A DNA stretch of 64,000 bases from Polynucleobacter sp. MWH-Braz-FAM2G (GTDB lineage: Bacteria > Pseudomonadota > Gammaproteobacteria > Burkholderiales > Burkholderiaceae), in NCBI RefSeq assembly GCF_018687635.1, contig NZ_CP061300.1, positions 310,001 through 374,000 of the forward strand, written 5' to 3'. Shown piece by piece: positions 1 through 9,207 of the stretch (position 1 is its first letter; every line of letters starts with the position of its first letter). The notes under the pieces are model-generated. The model was not told the origin of the DNA, searched no databases, and worked only from the letters and a program-made list of their open reading frames with translations. The translations under genes and the position numbers were made by a program.

Positions 1-1077
1 ATGAATTGGATTCAAAGTCTAAATGTGTCAAGCCAAGTGATCAGTGTTTTTCCTGCTTCACCTGATTTGAAAAAGATTGATATTCCAGTTGAGGAAATTG
101 TGGCGATTCCATGGCCAATCGGTTTGCCTAGAAATCTGCGTCATCCGTTTTATGACAACTGGTTATTCCCTAAAGCGCTTAAACAAATCCATCCACAGTT
201 TTTATTCTCTCCTTACCACGACTTACGTATTCCAAAGAGGAGTAATTTAATTTTTGCTGTGATTACCGTTCATGATCTTTGTTTTATTGATGTGCCCCAA
301 AGTTATCCATTCTTTATTCGACAATATTATTTATGGATGATGCGATTAAATATTGCACGTGCTCATCATATATTGACTGTTTCTGAATCCACTAAGCAGC
401 GATTGATTAATCAATTTGCTTTAAAAGAAGATGTAATTTCGGTAGTCCCGAATGCACTGGAGGAAGAGTTTTTAAATTCTGAACCTTCTTCTTCGAGTAT
501 TGGTGGGTGGCGACAGCTTCATCAAATAAATGGTGCCAAGATAGCTTTGTATGCTGGAGGTATTGAGTACCGCAAAAATGTTGAAAGACTGATTTCAGCT
601 TTCAGAGTGCTGTGGCAACAAGGATATTTAATATCACTATGTATTACTGGAAAGTTAGATTTTCGCTGGCAGCATCTGTTTTCTGAGGGGGAAATTAGCT
701 CTGGCAAGATTAAGTTTTTAGGTTACCTGTCACTTTCTGAGCTGCGTATAGCATATTCTTCTGTAGATTGCATCGTCTACCCCTCGTTGTGTGAAGGCTT
801 TGGTAGGGTGTGTTTAGAAGCAATGGCATGCGGCACACCATTAGCTTGCTCTAATTTGGCAGTTTTTCATGAGGTAGCCGGCGACTATCCTCATTATTTT
901 GATCCCACAGACGTTGAAAAGATGGCTATCTCCATAAAATCTGCTGCTGAACAAGGGCGTCAAGAACCTTTTGAGGATGATCGCTATCGCCTTGCGACGG
1001 TACAAAAGAAATTTACAACAGTGATGAATAACCTAGTCGATCAAGCCAAGTGTTTATTCAATTCAGGGCTTGCCTGA
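1..1077 (+). CDS. GT4 glycosyltransferase, probably 5'-truncated by window edge
   Basis: Cytosolic GT-B fold glycosyltransferase of family GT4, expected to add a sugar from a nucleotide-sugar donor to a lipid-linked glycan. The C-terminal donor-binding signature is visible at about residues 257-282 (YPSLCEGFGRVCLEAMACG, the E-x7-E motif). The N-terminal domain begins abruptly and lacks the usual first strand and glycine-rich loop, so the true start probably lies upstream of base 1. It is followed after 2 bp by a GT2 gene, suggesting an operon with the next genes. The family is clear; donor and acceptor cannot be told. Confidence 0.85.
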   Translation: MNWIQSLNVSSQVISVFPASPDLKKIDIPVEEIVAIPWPIGLPRNLRHPFYDNWLFPKALKQIHPQFLFSPYHDLRIPKRSNLIFAVITVHDLCFIDVPQSYPFFIRQYYLWMMRLNIARAHHILTVSESTKQRLINQFALKEDVISVVPNALEEEFLNSEPSSSSIGGWRQLHQINGAKIALYAGGIEYRKNVERLISAFRVLWQQGYLISLCITGKLDFRWQHLFSEGEISSGKIKFLGYLSLSELRIAYSSVDCIVYPSLCEGFGRVCLEAMACGTPLACSNLAVFHEVAGDYPHYFDPTDVEKMAISIKSAAEQGRQEPFEDDRYRLATVQKKFTTVMNNLVDQAKCLFNSGLA

Positions 1078-1079
1078 AT

Positions 1080-1886
1080 ATGAGTACAAAACAGATACCC
1101 GTCTCTGTTGTGATTCCTTGTTATAAATCTAAGGGCACCATAGAACGTGCTCTGAATTCGATATTGGATCAAACTGTTTCTCCGGCTGAAATTATCTTGG
1201 TAGATGATGCTAGTCATGACGGAACTTATGAAAAATTATTATCTTTACAAAAGCAATTTCCACTTGCCAATATCATTGTTGATGTTTTAGATAAAAATGG
1301 TGGACCTGGTGAGGCTCGTAACCGAGCATGGTCGCTGGCTAGTCAGCCTTGGTTGGCATTTTTGGATGCTGATGATGCGTGGTGTGCCGACAAATTGAAA
1401 ACCCAATGGGATTGGATCGAGCATCATCCTGATGCGGTGGTGGTAGGTCATTTGACTAAAGAGGTTTCACAAGATGATTTCAATAAAGTTTGTTTTGGAC
1501 ATTCTGCTGATTTGACTGATGCTAAAAGCATTACTTTTCTCGACATGTTGATTGCTAATCGATTTTTTACTCGAACTGTGATGTTAAGGGCAGATGTTCC
1601 GTATCGTTTTCAGTGTCGTAAATTTACGGAAGATTATTTACTTTGGCTTGAGATTGTTTTATCGGGTGCGTCTGCATATGTATTGAATCGAGTGATGGCA
1701 GTAAGTTTTAGACCAGAATTTAGTGCTGGTGGGTATAGCGGGCAGCTATGGAAGCATGAGAAGCGCGAATTACGTTCTTGGATTTTTTTATATCAACAGA
1801 AGAAAATTTCAGTATGGATATTAATTGCAGCACTTCCTTGGTCTTATCTTAAATATCTCAGACGTGCTTGGCGAAGAAGTATTTAG
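1080..1886 (+). CDS. GT2 glycosyltransferase
   Basis: Family GT2 enzyme with a GT-A fold, 268 residues. The N-terminal nucleotide-binding start VSVVIPCYKSKGTIERALNS and the metal-binding FLDADDAW (DxD region) are both present. An ATG thirty bases upstream (1050) is in frame but would overlap the preceding gene; the ATG at 1080, 2 bp after the previous stop, gives the standard GT2 N-terminus and was chosen. The C-terminal end is basic and hydrophobic (around residues 240-268) and may sit on the membrane. Donor sugar unknown. Confidence 0.85.
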   Translation: MSTKQIPVSVVIPCYKSKGTIERALNSILDQTVSPAEIILVDDASHDGTYEKLLSLQKQFPLANIIVDVLDKNGGPGEARNRAWSLASQPWLAFLDADDAWCADKLKTQWDWIEHHPDAVVVGHLTKEVSQDDFNKVCFGHSADLTDAKSITFLDMLIANRFFTRTVMLRADVPYRFQCRKFTEDYLLWLEIVLSGASAYVLNRVMAVSFRPEFSAGGYSGQLWKHEKRELRSWIFLYQQKKISVWILIAALPWSYLKYLRRAWRRSI

Positions 1887-1904
1887 TGTCTTAAAGAGAA
1901 TTTC

Positions 1905-3059
1905 ATGAGCTCATCTAAAAAGAAAGTATGTATGTTGGCAGCCACTCCGCTGACTATCCATTTCTTTTTGAAGCCACATTTGATTGAATTAGCAAAAGAA
2001 TATGATGTCACTTTAGTCCTCAACTTGCAGAATGATTCATATCTTCCACCATTAGATTTACCAATTGAGATTATTGACATCTCGATTGCTAGAAAAATTT
2101 CTCCACTAGCCGATCTAACTTGTTTGTTTTCTTTAATTCGTTTGTTCAAGAAAAATAAATATGACTTATTAATTACCGTAGTGCCTAAGGCGGGTCTATT
2201 GGGTATGCTGGCCGGAGCCTTTGCAGGCATTGCTAAACGCATTCATATCTTCCAAGGTGAGGTATGGGCTAATCGTTCTGGGTTTGGACGTTGGTTATTG
2301 AAGACTTGCGACCAAATTACTGCAACCCTTGCTACTAAGGTATTGGCGGTAAGTGCATCCGAAAAGGATTTTTTGGTGCGAGAGGTTGTAATCAATACCA
2401 ATCGTATAGAAGTCTTAGGTAAGGGGTCTATCGGGGGTGTTGATTTAAAGCGCTTTGCCCCCAATCCAGAAAAAAGAGTAGAAATACGTTCTTCGTTGGG
2501 CATTCCCCAAGATGCAATAGTGATCTTGTTCATGGGCCGCTTAGTTGCTGATAAAGGTATTTATGAGTTGGCGCAAGCTTATTTCCAAGCCGTCCATCAT
2601 CATCCAAATCTTTGGCTATTACTTGTTGGTCCCGATGAGGAGGGTGAGTTAAATAATTTAGATTTTGGTAGGTTTGTGACTCAGGTAAAGCGCGTGCCTT
2701 ACACCACTGAACCTGAATCGTATTTGGCTGCATCCGATTTATTATGTTTGCCAAGTCATCGAGAGGGTTTTGGAGTAGTCATTATTGAAGCTGCCGCAAC
2801 AGGTATTCCAGCTATTGGATCTAAAATTTATGGAATTAGTGATGCGATCATTGATGGGCAAACAGGCTTATTGTTTGAGTGCGCCAATGTACAAGCGTTG
2901 CAGGCATGTATTGAGAGGCTGGTGTCAGATGTGGAGCTTAGAAAAATGCTTGGGAATCAAGCCCGATTGAATGTAGAAAAACACTTCAGCAATGCTCAGG
3001 TAGTCAATCACTATATTGAATATATTCGGAATACTTTAAACACAACAAGCGCTCACTAA
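1905..3059 (+). CDS. GT4 glycosyltransferase
   Basis: A 384-residue GT4 glycosyltransferase. The N-terminal acceptor domain starts with a classic strand (VCMLAATPLTIHFFLKPH), and the C-terminal domain has FMGRLVADKGIYELAQAY followed by the E-x7-E donor motif SHREGFGVVIIEAAATG near residues 282-302. It lies 18 bp after the GT2 gene and 21 bp before the initiating sugar transferase, a typical tail-to-initiating-enzyme order in betaproteobacterial polysaccharide operons. It probably adds an early sugar of the repeat unit; specificity unknown. Confidence 0.85.
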   Translation: MSSSKKKVCMLAATPLTIHFFLKPHLIELAKEYDVTLVLNLQNDSYLPPLDLPIEIIDISIARKISPLADLTCLFSLIRLFKKNKYDLLITVVPKAGLLGMLAGAFAGIAKRIHIFQGEVWANRSGFGRWLLKTCDQITATLATKVLAVSASEKDFLVREVVINTNRIEVLGKGSIGGVDLKRFAPNPEKRVEIRSSLGIPQDAIVILFMGRLVADKGIYELAQAYFQAVHHHPNLWLLLVGPDEEGELNNLDFGRFVTQVKRVPYTTEPESYLAASDLLCLPSHREGFGVVIIEAAATGIPAIGSKIYGISDAIIDGQTGLLFECANVQALQACIERLVSDVELRKMLGNQARLNVEKHFSNAQVVNHYIEYIRNTLNTTSAH

Positions 3060-3080
3060 TAGATCAAGAATATTCAAAAT

Positions 3081-3644
3081 ATGATTAAGCGCATCTTTGA
3101 TTTAATTGTTGCGGTAGCGGTCGGAATTTTATTTTTGCCGCTGATTTTGTTGACCTATTTATTAGTCAGGCTAACTTCAAGTGGACCTGCAATTTACTGG
3201 TCCAAGCGTGTTGGTAAGAATAATCAACTTTTTGAAATGCCCAAGTTTCGGAGTATGAAAATAGATACTCCAGCACTCGCAACGCATTTGCTAGCTAATC
3301 CAGACAGTCATTTAACCCCAGTGGGTGGATTTATTCGCAAGACTAGCTTAGATGAATTACCCCAGCTATGGAGTATTTTGGTAGGGGACATGAGTTTGGT
3401 GGGCCCTCGTCCAGCACTCTTTAACCAAGATGATCTCATCGCGATGAGGACTAAGCTTGGTATAGAAGCCTTGACCCCAGGTTTGACAGGCTGGGCCCAA
3501 GTGAATGGACGCGATGAATTGGACCTGCCAACTAAGGTAGACTTCGACTATCAGTATTTGCAACGCCAGTCCTTGGGGTTTGACCTCAAAATCCTCTGGT
3601 TGACATTTCTGAAAGTGTTGCGCTCTGAGGGCGTAACTCATTGA
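3081..3644 (+). CDS. Initiating sugar-phosphate transferase (PglC/WcaJ C-terminal type)
   Basis: Polyprenyl-phosphate sugar-1-phosphate transferase, 187 residues, the minimal PglC-like form without the extra N-terminal membrane domain of WcaJ. One hydrophobic helix at about residues 7-30 anchors it; the catalytic core has KFRSMKID, then DELPQLWSILVGDMSLVGPRP at about residues 92-112 and GLTGWAQVNGRDEL. It starts a lipid-linked oligosaccharide by moving a phosphosugar from a UDP-sugar to undecaprenyl phosphate. The neighbouring 4,6-dehydratase suggests a UDP-4-keto-derived 2-acetamido-6-deoxy sugar (for example bacillosamine or QuiNAc) as donor, but this is inference. Confidence 0.9.
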   Translation: MIKRIFDLIVAVAVGILFLPLILLTYLLVRLTSSGPAIYWSKRVGKNNQLFEMPKFRSMKIDTPALATHLLANPDSHLTPVGGFIRKTSLDELPQLWSILVGDMSLVGPRPALFNQDDLIAMRTKLGIEALTPGLTGWAQVNGRDELDLPTKVDFDYQYLQRQSLGFDLKILWLTFLKVLRSEGVTH

Positions 3645-3672
3645 TTGATATAAGTAGTTTAGAAAGTCTGCA

Positions 3673-5538
3673 GTGCTTAACAGTTTAATAATGCCCATCC
3701 TGAGTTTGCCTCGCTTGGCTAAGCGTCTCTTAGTCTTTGGTGTGGACGCTTTCCTATGCATTTTTACTGTTTGGTTAGCCTATTACTTGCGTATGGGTTA
3801 TGTGGTTCCGCTAAAGGGTGAGCCACTTATTGCAGTTGGAATTTCTTTAGTATTAGCGTTACCCATTTTTGTTAGCAGTGGTTTATATCGCGCCATCTTC
3901 CGATATTCAGGCTGGCCAGCTTTATTAACGGTAGCAAAGGCGTGCCTTATTTATGGCTTTGCTTATGCCAGTGTGATTGTCACTATGGGTTTCCAAGGCG
4001 TTCCTAGAACCTTAGGATTTATTCAGCCAATCCTGCTACTTTTTTGTGTGGGTTTCACTCGTTCATTTGCTAGTTATTGGTTGGGAAGTTCGTATCGTCA
4101 TCAGCTAAAACTGGGTGCAGTACCTAGGGTGTTGATATATGGCGCAGGTTCTGCTGGCAGACAATTAGCAGCCGCTTTACGCAATAGTCATCAAATGCGT
4201 GTAGTGGGATTTTTAGATGATGCTAAAGAATTGCAAGGGCATGTATTAAATGGCATCACGATTTATAAGCCTAGTGATCTTAGTAATTTAGCCAGTTCTC
4301 TTAGGGTCAATGATGTGCTCTTGGCTCTGCCTTCAGTGAGTCGCCAAAGACGTAATGCCATTCTAGAGCTCATTACTAAATCAAAACTAGCAGTACGCAC
4401 TCTGCCGAGCGTAACCGATCTTGCTAAAGGTAAAGTCACTGCATCAGATATTCATGATCTGGATATCGAGGACCTACTGGGTAGGGATCCGGTGGCTCCT
4501 AATCCAGAGTTACTTGCAAAAAATATTACTGGTCAAGTGGTAATGGTAACAGGCGCTGGCGGCTCTATAGGAAGTGAGTTGTGTCGTCAGATCATCAGGC
4601 AAAAACCGAAGATGTTGATCTTGTTTGAGCAAAGTGAGTACGCCCTATATTTAATCGATCAAGAGCTCAGAAATAAGTTAGATGAAAACTCGACAGTTGA
4701 GTTGGCTCCTACTTTGGGTTCTGTGCAAAATGCTTCGCGCGTTGATGAAGTTCTGAGTCTTTATAAACCCTATATTATTTTTCATGCAGCGGCATATAAG
4801 CATGTGCCCTTAGTGGAGAGCAATCCTAAGGAAGGTATTGAAAATAATGTGTTTGGAACGCAAGTGCTGGCAACAGCGGCAATGAACCAAGGTGTGCAAC
4901 ACTTTGTTTTAGTAAGTACCGATAAAGCAGTTCGACCTACCAATGTCATGGGTGCCACTAAACGACTTGCTGAACTGGTGCTCCAAGCATTGGCTCAAGA
5001 AGTTAAAAATGGTGAGACTATTTTTTCCATGGTCCGCTTTGGAAATGTTCTGGACTCTTCTGGCTCAGTAGTCCCGCTTTTTAGAAAGCAGATTAAAGAT
5101 GGGGGTCCCATTACTCTGACTCATCCAGAGGTCACGCGCTATTTCATGACCATTCCTGAGGCAGCTCAATTGGTGATTCAGGCAGGTGCCATGGCAAAAG
5201 GTGGGGAGGTGTTTGTCTTGGACATGGGTCAACCCGTCAAGATTGCTGATTTAGCCCACCATGTCATTAAGTTATCAGGTCTAGAGTTAAAGAATGAAGA
5301 AAATCCCGAGGGTGATATCGAAATAGAGATTACAGGTCTTAGACCAGGGGAAAAGCTCTATGAGGAGCTATTAATAGGGGAAAACCCAGAACCTACTACT
5401 CATCCTAGAATTCTGAAGGCTAATGAGGAATTTATTGAATTGGAAGTGTTAGAACAGCGCCTTGCAAGTATTCATTTGACCTTCAGAACTGGAAATCAAG
5501 TTGAAATTAGTAACCAATTACGAGCTACCATTGTCTGA
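3673..5538 (+). CDS. Membrane-anchored nucleoside-diphosphate-sugar 4,6-dehydratase (CapD/WbpM/PglF family)
   Basis: A 621-residue, full-length family member. Four hydrophobic segments occur in the first 125 residues. Next comes a degenerate Rossmann domain (YGAGSAGRQLAAAL near residue 157), and then the catalytic SDR domain with VTGAGGSIGSELCRQI near residue 291 and STDKAVRPTNVMGATKR near residue 415. Relatives convert UDP-GlcNAc to its 4-keto-6-deoxy form, the branch point to bacillosamine, QuiNAc and FucNAc. The start shown is GTG; an in-frame ATG at 3691 would remove six residues. It follows the initiating transferase closely and likely supplies its donor. Confidence 0.9.
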   Translation: MLNSLIMPILSLPRLAKRLLVFGVDAFLCIFTVWLAYYLRMGYVVPLKGEPLIAVGISLVLALPIFVSSGLYRAIFRYSGWPALLTVAKACLIYGFAYASVIVTMGFQGVPRTLGFIQPILLLFCVGFTRSFASYWLGSSYRHQLKLGAVPRVLIYGAGSAGRQLAAALRNSHQMRVVGFLDDAKELQGHVLNGITIYKPSDLSNLASSLRVNDVLLALPSVSRQRRNAILELITKSKLAVRTLPSVTDLAKGKVTASDIHDLDIEDLLGRDPVAPNPELLAKNITGQVVMVTGAGGSIGSELCRQIIRQKPKMLILFEQSEYALYLIDQELRNKLDENSTVELAPTLGSVQNASRVDEVLSLYKPYIIFHAAAYKHVPLVESNPKEGIENNVFGTQVLATAAMNQGVQHFVLVSTDKAVRPTNVMGATKRLAELVLQALAQEVKNGETIFSMVRFGNVLDSSGSVVPLFRKQIKDGGPITLTHPEVTRYFMTIPEAAQLVIQAGAMAKGGEVFVLDMGQPVKIADLAHHVIKLSGLELKNEENPEGDIEIEITGLRPGEKLYEELLIGENPEPTTHPRILKANEEFIELEVLEQRLASIHLTFRTGNQVEISNQLRATIV

Positions 5539-5695
5539 TATGTCCCCGCCGTTAATGTAGTTTATGGAGGCTGTGTTGCTGTAATTGATCGTCAAAATGT
5601 CGGTTGAAATGCTGATTGCTTTTATAATTAGCTCGAAAATGAAAGGCATAACGAGCAGGCTTTTACTATTGAAACCTAGAGTCTAGAAAATATTC

Positions 5696-6550
5696 GTGAG
5701 CGTATATAGTGAACATCAAAAAAATACTGAGCAAGGTGAAATCTCTCTTGTTGGTATTCTACTTTTTCTCAAAGGAGCCAGTCGAATCCTTGTAGTCACT
5801 GGCGTTATCGGACTAGCCCTTTCTATTGTCTACTTGGGTATTGTTCCTAAACAATACGAGGCTGTTGCCCAAATACAGGTTGCGCAAATTATTGTTGGAA
5901 ACAATAATCTCAATCTTACAACTACTAATGTTGAAGAACCGCCTTTTGTTATCGCTCGCTTCTCGCAGCCCACTAGCTTTACTCAGCAAGTTCTAGTTGC
6001 CTGTAGGGTGGATGGGGATACCAACCCGGGCGGAATACTCGCTAAGTCTATCAAAATGACGTCACCCAAGGGGCTCCCTAACTTAATCGAACTCAGGACC
6101 TATGCAGCTTCACCCCATGACGCGCAGTCCTGTGCCCAAGCAATTTTTGAGCTTATAAAATCCACCCAAGCGCTGATTGTAGCGCCTTACATAGACAGTG
6201 CAAAGACTAGGCTGGCAGGGGATGAAGAGCGTCTTCTTAAGGTCAAAGATCTGCTGGTCAAGGCCGACAAGTCACGCTCGGCCGTGGGGGCAACCTATCT
6301 GGCAACCAGGGACGAGATACGCTCCCTGTTAGATGAGATTGCGATCCTCAATAACATCATATCTAGTAACCAAATTGGAGTAACTCGCTTGCTTAGTCCG
6401 ATCTATGCAAACGATACACCAATTGCTCCTAAAAACCGCCTAGTTTTATTGGTTGGTTTGTTGAATGGGCTATTGTTCGGTTTGCTGCTCGCCTTTGTGC
6501 GTCAGATGACCGCTAATCTAAAAAATGATATGGGTGGTGGCTCATGGTGA
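5696..6550 (+). CDS. Wzz-type chain-length determinant protein
   Basis: A 284-residue protein with the architecture of polysaccharide co-polymerases: a cytoplasmic N-terminus with EISLVGILLFLKG, a first membrane helix at about residues 31-50, a periplasmic region with a helical middle, and a second membrane helix at about 248-268 (LVLLVGLLNGLLFGLLLAFV) followed by a short tail. No tyrosine-kinase domain is attached. It should set glycan chain length together with a Wzy polymerase, a candidate for which lies at 28928. The start is GTG; a TATAAT sits about 70 bp upstream but no convincing -35 was found. It closes the first block of the locus. Confidence 0.8.
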   Translation: MSVYSEHQKNTEQGEISLVGILLFLKGASRILVVTGVIGLALSIVYLGIVPKQYEAVAQIQVAQIIVGNNNLNLTTTNVEEPPFVIARFSQPTSFTQQVLVACRVDGDTNPGGILAKSIKMTSPKGLPNLIELRTYAASPHDAQSCAQAIFELIKSTQALIVAPYIDSAKTRLAGDEERLLKVKDLLVKADKSRSAVGATYLATRDEIRSLLDEIAILNNIISSNQIGVTRLLSPIYANDTPIAPKNRLVLLVGLLNGLLFGLLLAFVRQMTANLKNDMGGGSW

Positions 6551-6971
6551 AATGGATGCAGATTGGGTTAGCGTTTAAGAGATCCTCTAGATCGGGCGCC
6601 AGAAGGCTCATTCTTTAAGAATGAACAATTAATTTATCTTTCATGCTGTCGATGAACATTCCAATAGATGCTAATAACTACGCTGTTAGTCACAGGACCA
6701 TGGTGGCCTTCCTCATCGGAGCCCCTCGCATTTAGGGGTATATACTATTGGCCTATGAATAACGCTTTTTGGCGACCCCTTTAAATCAAAAGTGAATCTG
6801 GGTTTGAATCTTAAATTACTCTAGATAAAATAACTTTTGAAATGGTGTTTAAAAACCTGGTCAGGCAAACAACTTATCATATCGAGTAAGCAAGTTTTTT
6901 CATTAGCCGTTTAAGGGGAGAGCTAAATTCATGCCTTATGTTTACTTAAACCTTAATCATCAAGGTAAAAA
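6551..6971. other. Gene-free spacer (421 bp)
   Basis: No ORF longer than about 25 codons has recognisable similarity here. A short hairpin with arms CATTCT and AGAATG lies near 6609-6623, without a T-tract, so it is not a convincing terminator. The spacer separates the Wzz-ended first block from the colitose genes and could hold the promoter for the latter. Confidence 0.4.
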
Positions 6972-7904
6972 ATGAGTATAAAACCCATAGTTTTATTAAC
7001 CGGTGGGCGTGGAATGGTGGGTCGCAACATTCTGGAGCATGCTATGGCGCCGCAATTTTCTTTTTTGGCGCCAACTAGCAAAGAGTTAGACTTGCGAGAC
7101 TTTGCTAAAGTTCAAGAATATATTAATACTTATTCACCAGAACTTGTAATTCATGCAGCTGGGTTAGTCGGTGGTATACAGGCAAATATGGCCAGTCCAG
7201 TCGATTATTTAGTTGAGAATATTGATTTGGGACGCAATGTAATCCTAGCATCCCGCAATGCAGGTATTAAGAAATTATTAAATCTTTCAAGCTCCTGCAT
7301 GTATCCACGTAATGCTTCTAATCCTCTGACTGAGGATCTCATTCTTAGGGGTGAGCTTGAGCCTACTAATGAAGGATATGCCCTAGCTAAAATATTTGCT
7401 ACGCGTCTTTGTGAGTACATACATAAAGAAAATATAGCATTTCAATATAAAACATTTATCCCTTGTAATTTATATGGACGTTTTGATAAGTTTGATCCTA
7501 AACATTCCCACTTAATTCCAGCAATAATCCATAAGGTGCATCTGGCAAAGCTAAATCAACAAAAAACTGTTGAAATTTGGGGGGATGGTGGCGCGCGTCG
7601 TGAATTTATGTATGCGGGTGATTTGGCTGATGCAGTGCTAAAGGCTATTAATGATTTTGATCGAGTGCCATCTCTTATGAATGTAGGTCTTGGGCACGAC
7701 CATAGCATCAACGAATACTACGAGGTTGTTTCTAGGATAATTGGTTGGAATGGTGAATTTACCCATGATCTTAGTAGGCCAGTTGGTATGAAGCAAAAGT
7801 TGGTTTCTATTGAGCGGCAAAAAATTTGGGGATGGCAAGCAACCACATCTTTGGCTGATGGTATTTCGAAGTCCTATAATTTTTATTTAAAGAGCATTCA
7901 ATGA
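6972..7904 (+). CDS. colC: GDP-L-colitose synthase / GDP-L-fucose synthase family (ColC/Fcl)
   Basis: An extended SDR enzyme of 310 residues, matching the GDP-fucose synthase family: LLTGGRGMVGRNILEHA at the NAD(P)-binding N-terminus, SSSCMYPR with the conserved Ser and Cys near 109-113, the YALAK catalytic Tyr-Lys near 137, and IWGDGGARREFMYAGDLA. These enzymes epimerise and reduce a GDP-4-keto-6-deoxyhexose. Fcl makes GDP-L-fucose; its homologue ColC makes GDP-L-colitose. Its stop overlaps the start of a ColD gene by 4 bp, which favours ColC. The two activities cannot be separated from sequence alone, and gmd is not in the window. Confidence 0.75.
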   Translation: MSIKPIVLLTGGRGMVGRNILEHAMAPQFSFLAPTSKELDLRDFAKVQEYINTYSPELVIHAAGLVGGIQANMASPVDYLVENIDLGRNVILASRNAGIKKLLNLSSSCMYPRNASNPLTEDLILRGELEPTNEGYALAKIFATRLCEYIHKENIAFQYKTFIPCNLYGRFDKFDPKHSHLIPAIIHKVHLAKLNQQKTVEIWGDGGARREFMYAGDLADAVLKAINDFDRVPSLMNVGLGHDHSINEYYEVVSRIIGWNGEFTHDLSRPVGMKQKLVSIERQKIWGWQATTSLADGISKSYNFYLKSIQ

Positions 7905-9067
7905 ATTTTAAATATCCATTGGCTACCGAGACCTGGGATAAGGCCGAATACCAAGCTTTGCAACATGTTATTGAAAGTGGTAGATTTACGATGGGCCCCA
8001 AAGTCGCAAAGTTTGAGTATGACTTTGCAAGTTACATTGGTAGCAAATATGCAGTAATGGTCAATTCTGGATCTTCAGCAAATTTGCTAATGGTGGCAGC
8101 ACTTTTCTATACCAAAAACTCTTATCTAAAACTATATCCAGGCGATGAGGTGATTGTTCCCGCAGTTTCGTGGAGCACTACGTACTACCCTTTATATCAG
8201 TATGGTCTGAAGATAAAGTTTGTCGACATTGATCTTAATACCTTGAATTATGATTTAGATCAACTACGCTTGGCGGTTACTGATAAAACTCGAGTAATAA
8301 TGGTTGTCAATTTATTGGGTAATCCTAATGATTTTTCAGTAATTCAAAATATTATTGAGGGTCGCAATATTGTTATGATTGAAGACAATTGCGAATCTTT
8401 AGGCGCAGAATTCAATGGTAAAAAGGCGGGTACTTTTGGGGTCATGGGGAGTTTTAGTTCGTTTTTTTCTCACCATATTTCCACAATGGAAGGTGGCATC
8501 GTTGTTACTGATGATGAGGAGCTTTATCATATACTTTTGTCCTTGCGAGCTCATGGCTGGACTAGAAATCTGCCTAATGAAAACCTAGTTTTCGGAACCA
8601 AAAGTGATGATCCCTTCGAGGAATCCTTTAGGTTTGTTCTTCCAGGCTATAACGTAAGACCGCTTGAGATGTCTGGTGCACTGGGGATTGAACAAATAAA
8701 AAAATTACCTCATTTAATTGCTGAGCGTCGTAAGAATGGCTGTTTGCTTCAAAAAGCTTTATTTAACCACCCAGAGCTATTGATTCAAACAGAAATTGGT
8801 CAAAGTAGTTGGTTTGGTTTTAGCTTAGTAATTAAGTATGGCTCAAGGTGGACTAGGAAAGGGTTGGTGCAAAAGCTAAATAATTTAGGGTTTGAATGTA
8901 GACCTATTGTTGCTGGTAACTTTGCCAAAAATGAGGTGGTGAAGTACTTTAACTCTGAGGTATTTGACCGGCTAATTAACGCTGAGCATGTTGATAAAAA
9001 TGGACTCTTTATCGGAAATCATCATTACCCAATTGAAGATGCTATTGCCACTTTACGATGCTTATGA
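7901..9067 (+). CDS. colD: GDP-4-keto-6-deoxy-D-mannose 3-dehydratase (ColD)
   Basis: PLP enzyme of the DegT/DnrJ aminotransferase fold, 388 residues, in which the catalytic lysine is replaced by histidine: FSSFFSHHISTMEGG has His at 191-192 where aminotransferases carry Lys. This substitution marks the 3-dehydratases ColD and RfbH. From memory the length and motifs (PAVSWSTTYYPL, VNLLGNPN, EDNCESLGA, LRAHGWTRNLP, NVRPLEMSGA) match E. coli O55 ColD closely. It also lacks the iron-sulfur region expected of RfbH-type CDP-sugar dehydratases. It removes the C3 hydroxyl on the way to colitose, and its partner ColC-like gene overlaps it upstream. Confidence 0.9.
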   Translation: MNFKYPLATETWDKAEYQALQHVIESGRFTMGPKVAKFEYDFASYIGSKYAVMVNSGSSANLLMVAALFYTKNSYLKLYPGDEVIVPAVSWSTTYYPLYQYGLKIKFVDIDLNTLNYDLDQLRLAVTDKTRVIMVVNLLGNPNDFSVIQNIIEGRNIVMIEDNCESLGAEFNGKKAGTFGVMGSFSSFFSHHISTMEGGIVVTDDEELYHILLSLRAHGWTRNLPNENLVFGTKSDDPFEESFRFVLPGYNVRPLEMSGALGIEQIKKLPHLIAERRKNGCLLQKALFNHPELLIQTEIGQSSWFGFSLVIKYGSRWTRKGLVQKLNNLGFECRPIVAGNFAKNEVVKYFNSEVFDRLINAEHVDKNGLFIGNHHYPIEDAIATLRCL

Positions 9068-9207
9068 TTTCATGAAATGAAAACATAACACACTTATGGG
9101 GATTAAACTTAACTTATGATTCTGATGAAATTGTGTCAAGTAACTTTTTGATTGAACCCTTTACTAATTAAGACTGCAAAATACTTAACCCATCCACACC
9201 ATTCTCA

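Noticed and set aside
3108..3122. GCGGTAGCGG resembling the ops/JUMPstart element of polysaccharide operons
   Set aside because: It lies inside the coding sequence of the initiating transferase (codons for V-A-V), not in a leader, so it is probably chance.
6651..6750. Short ATG frame of about 23 codons in the 6551-6971 spacer
   Set aside because: Too short and without similarity to known genes.
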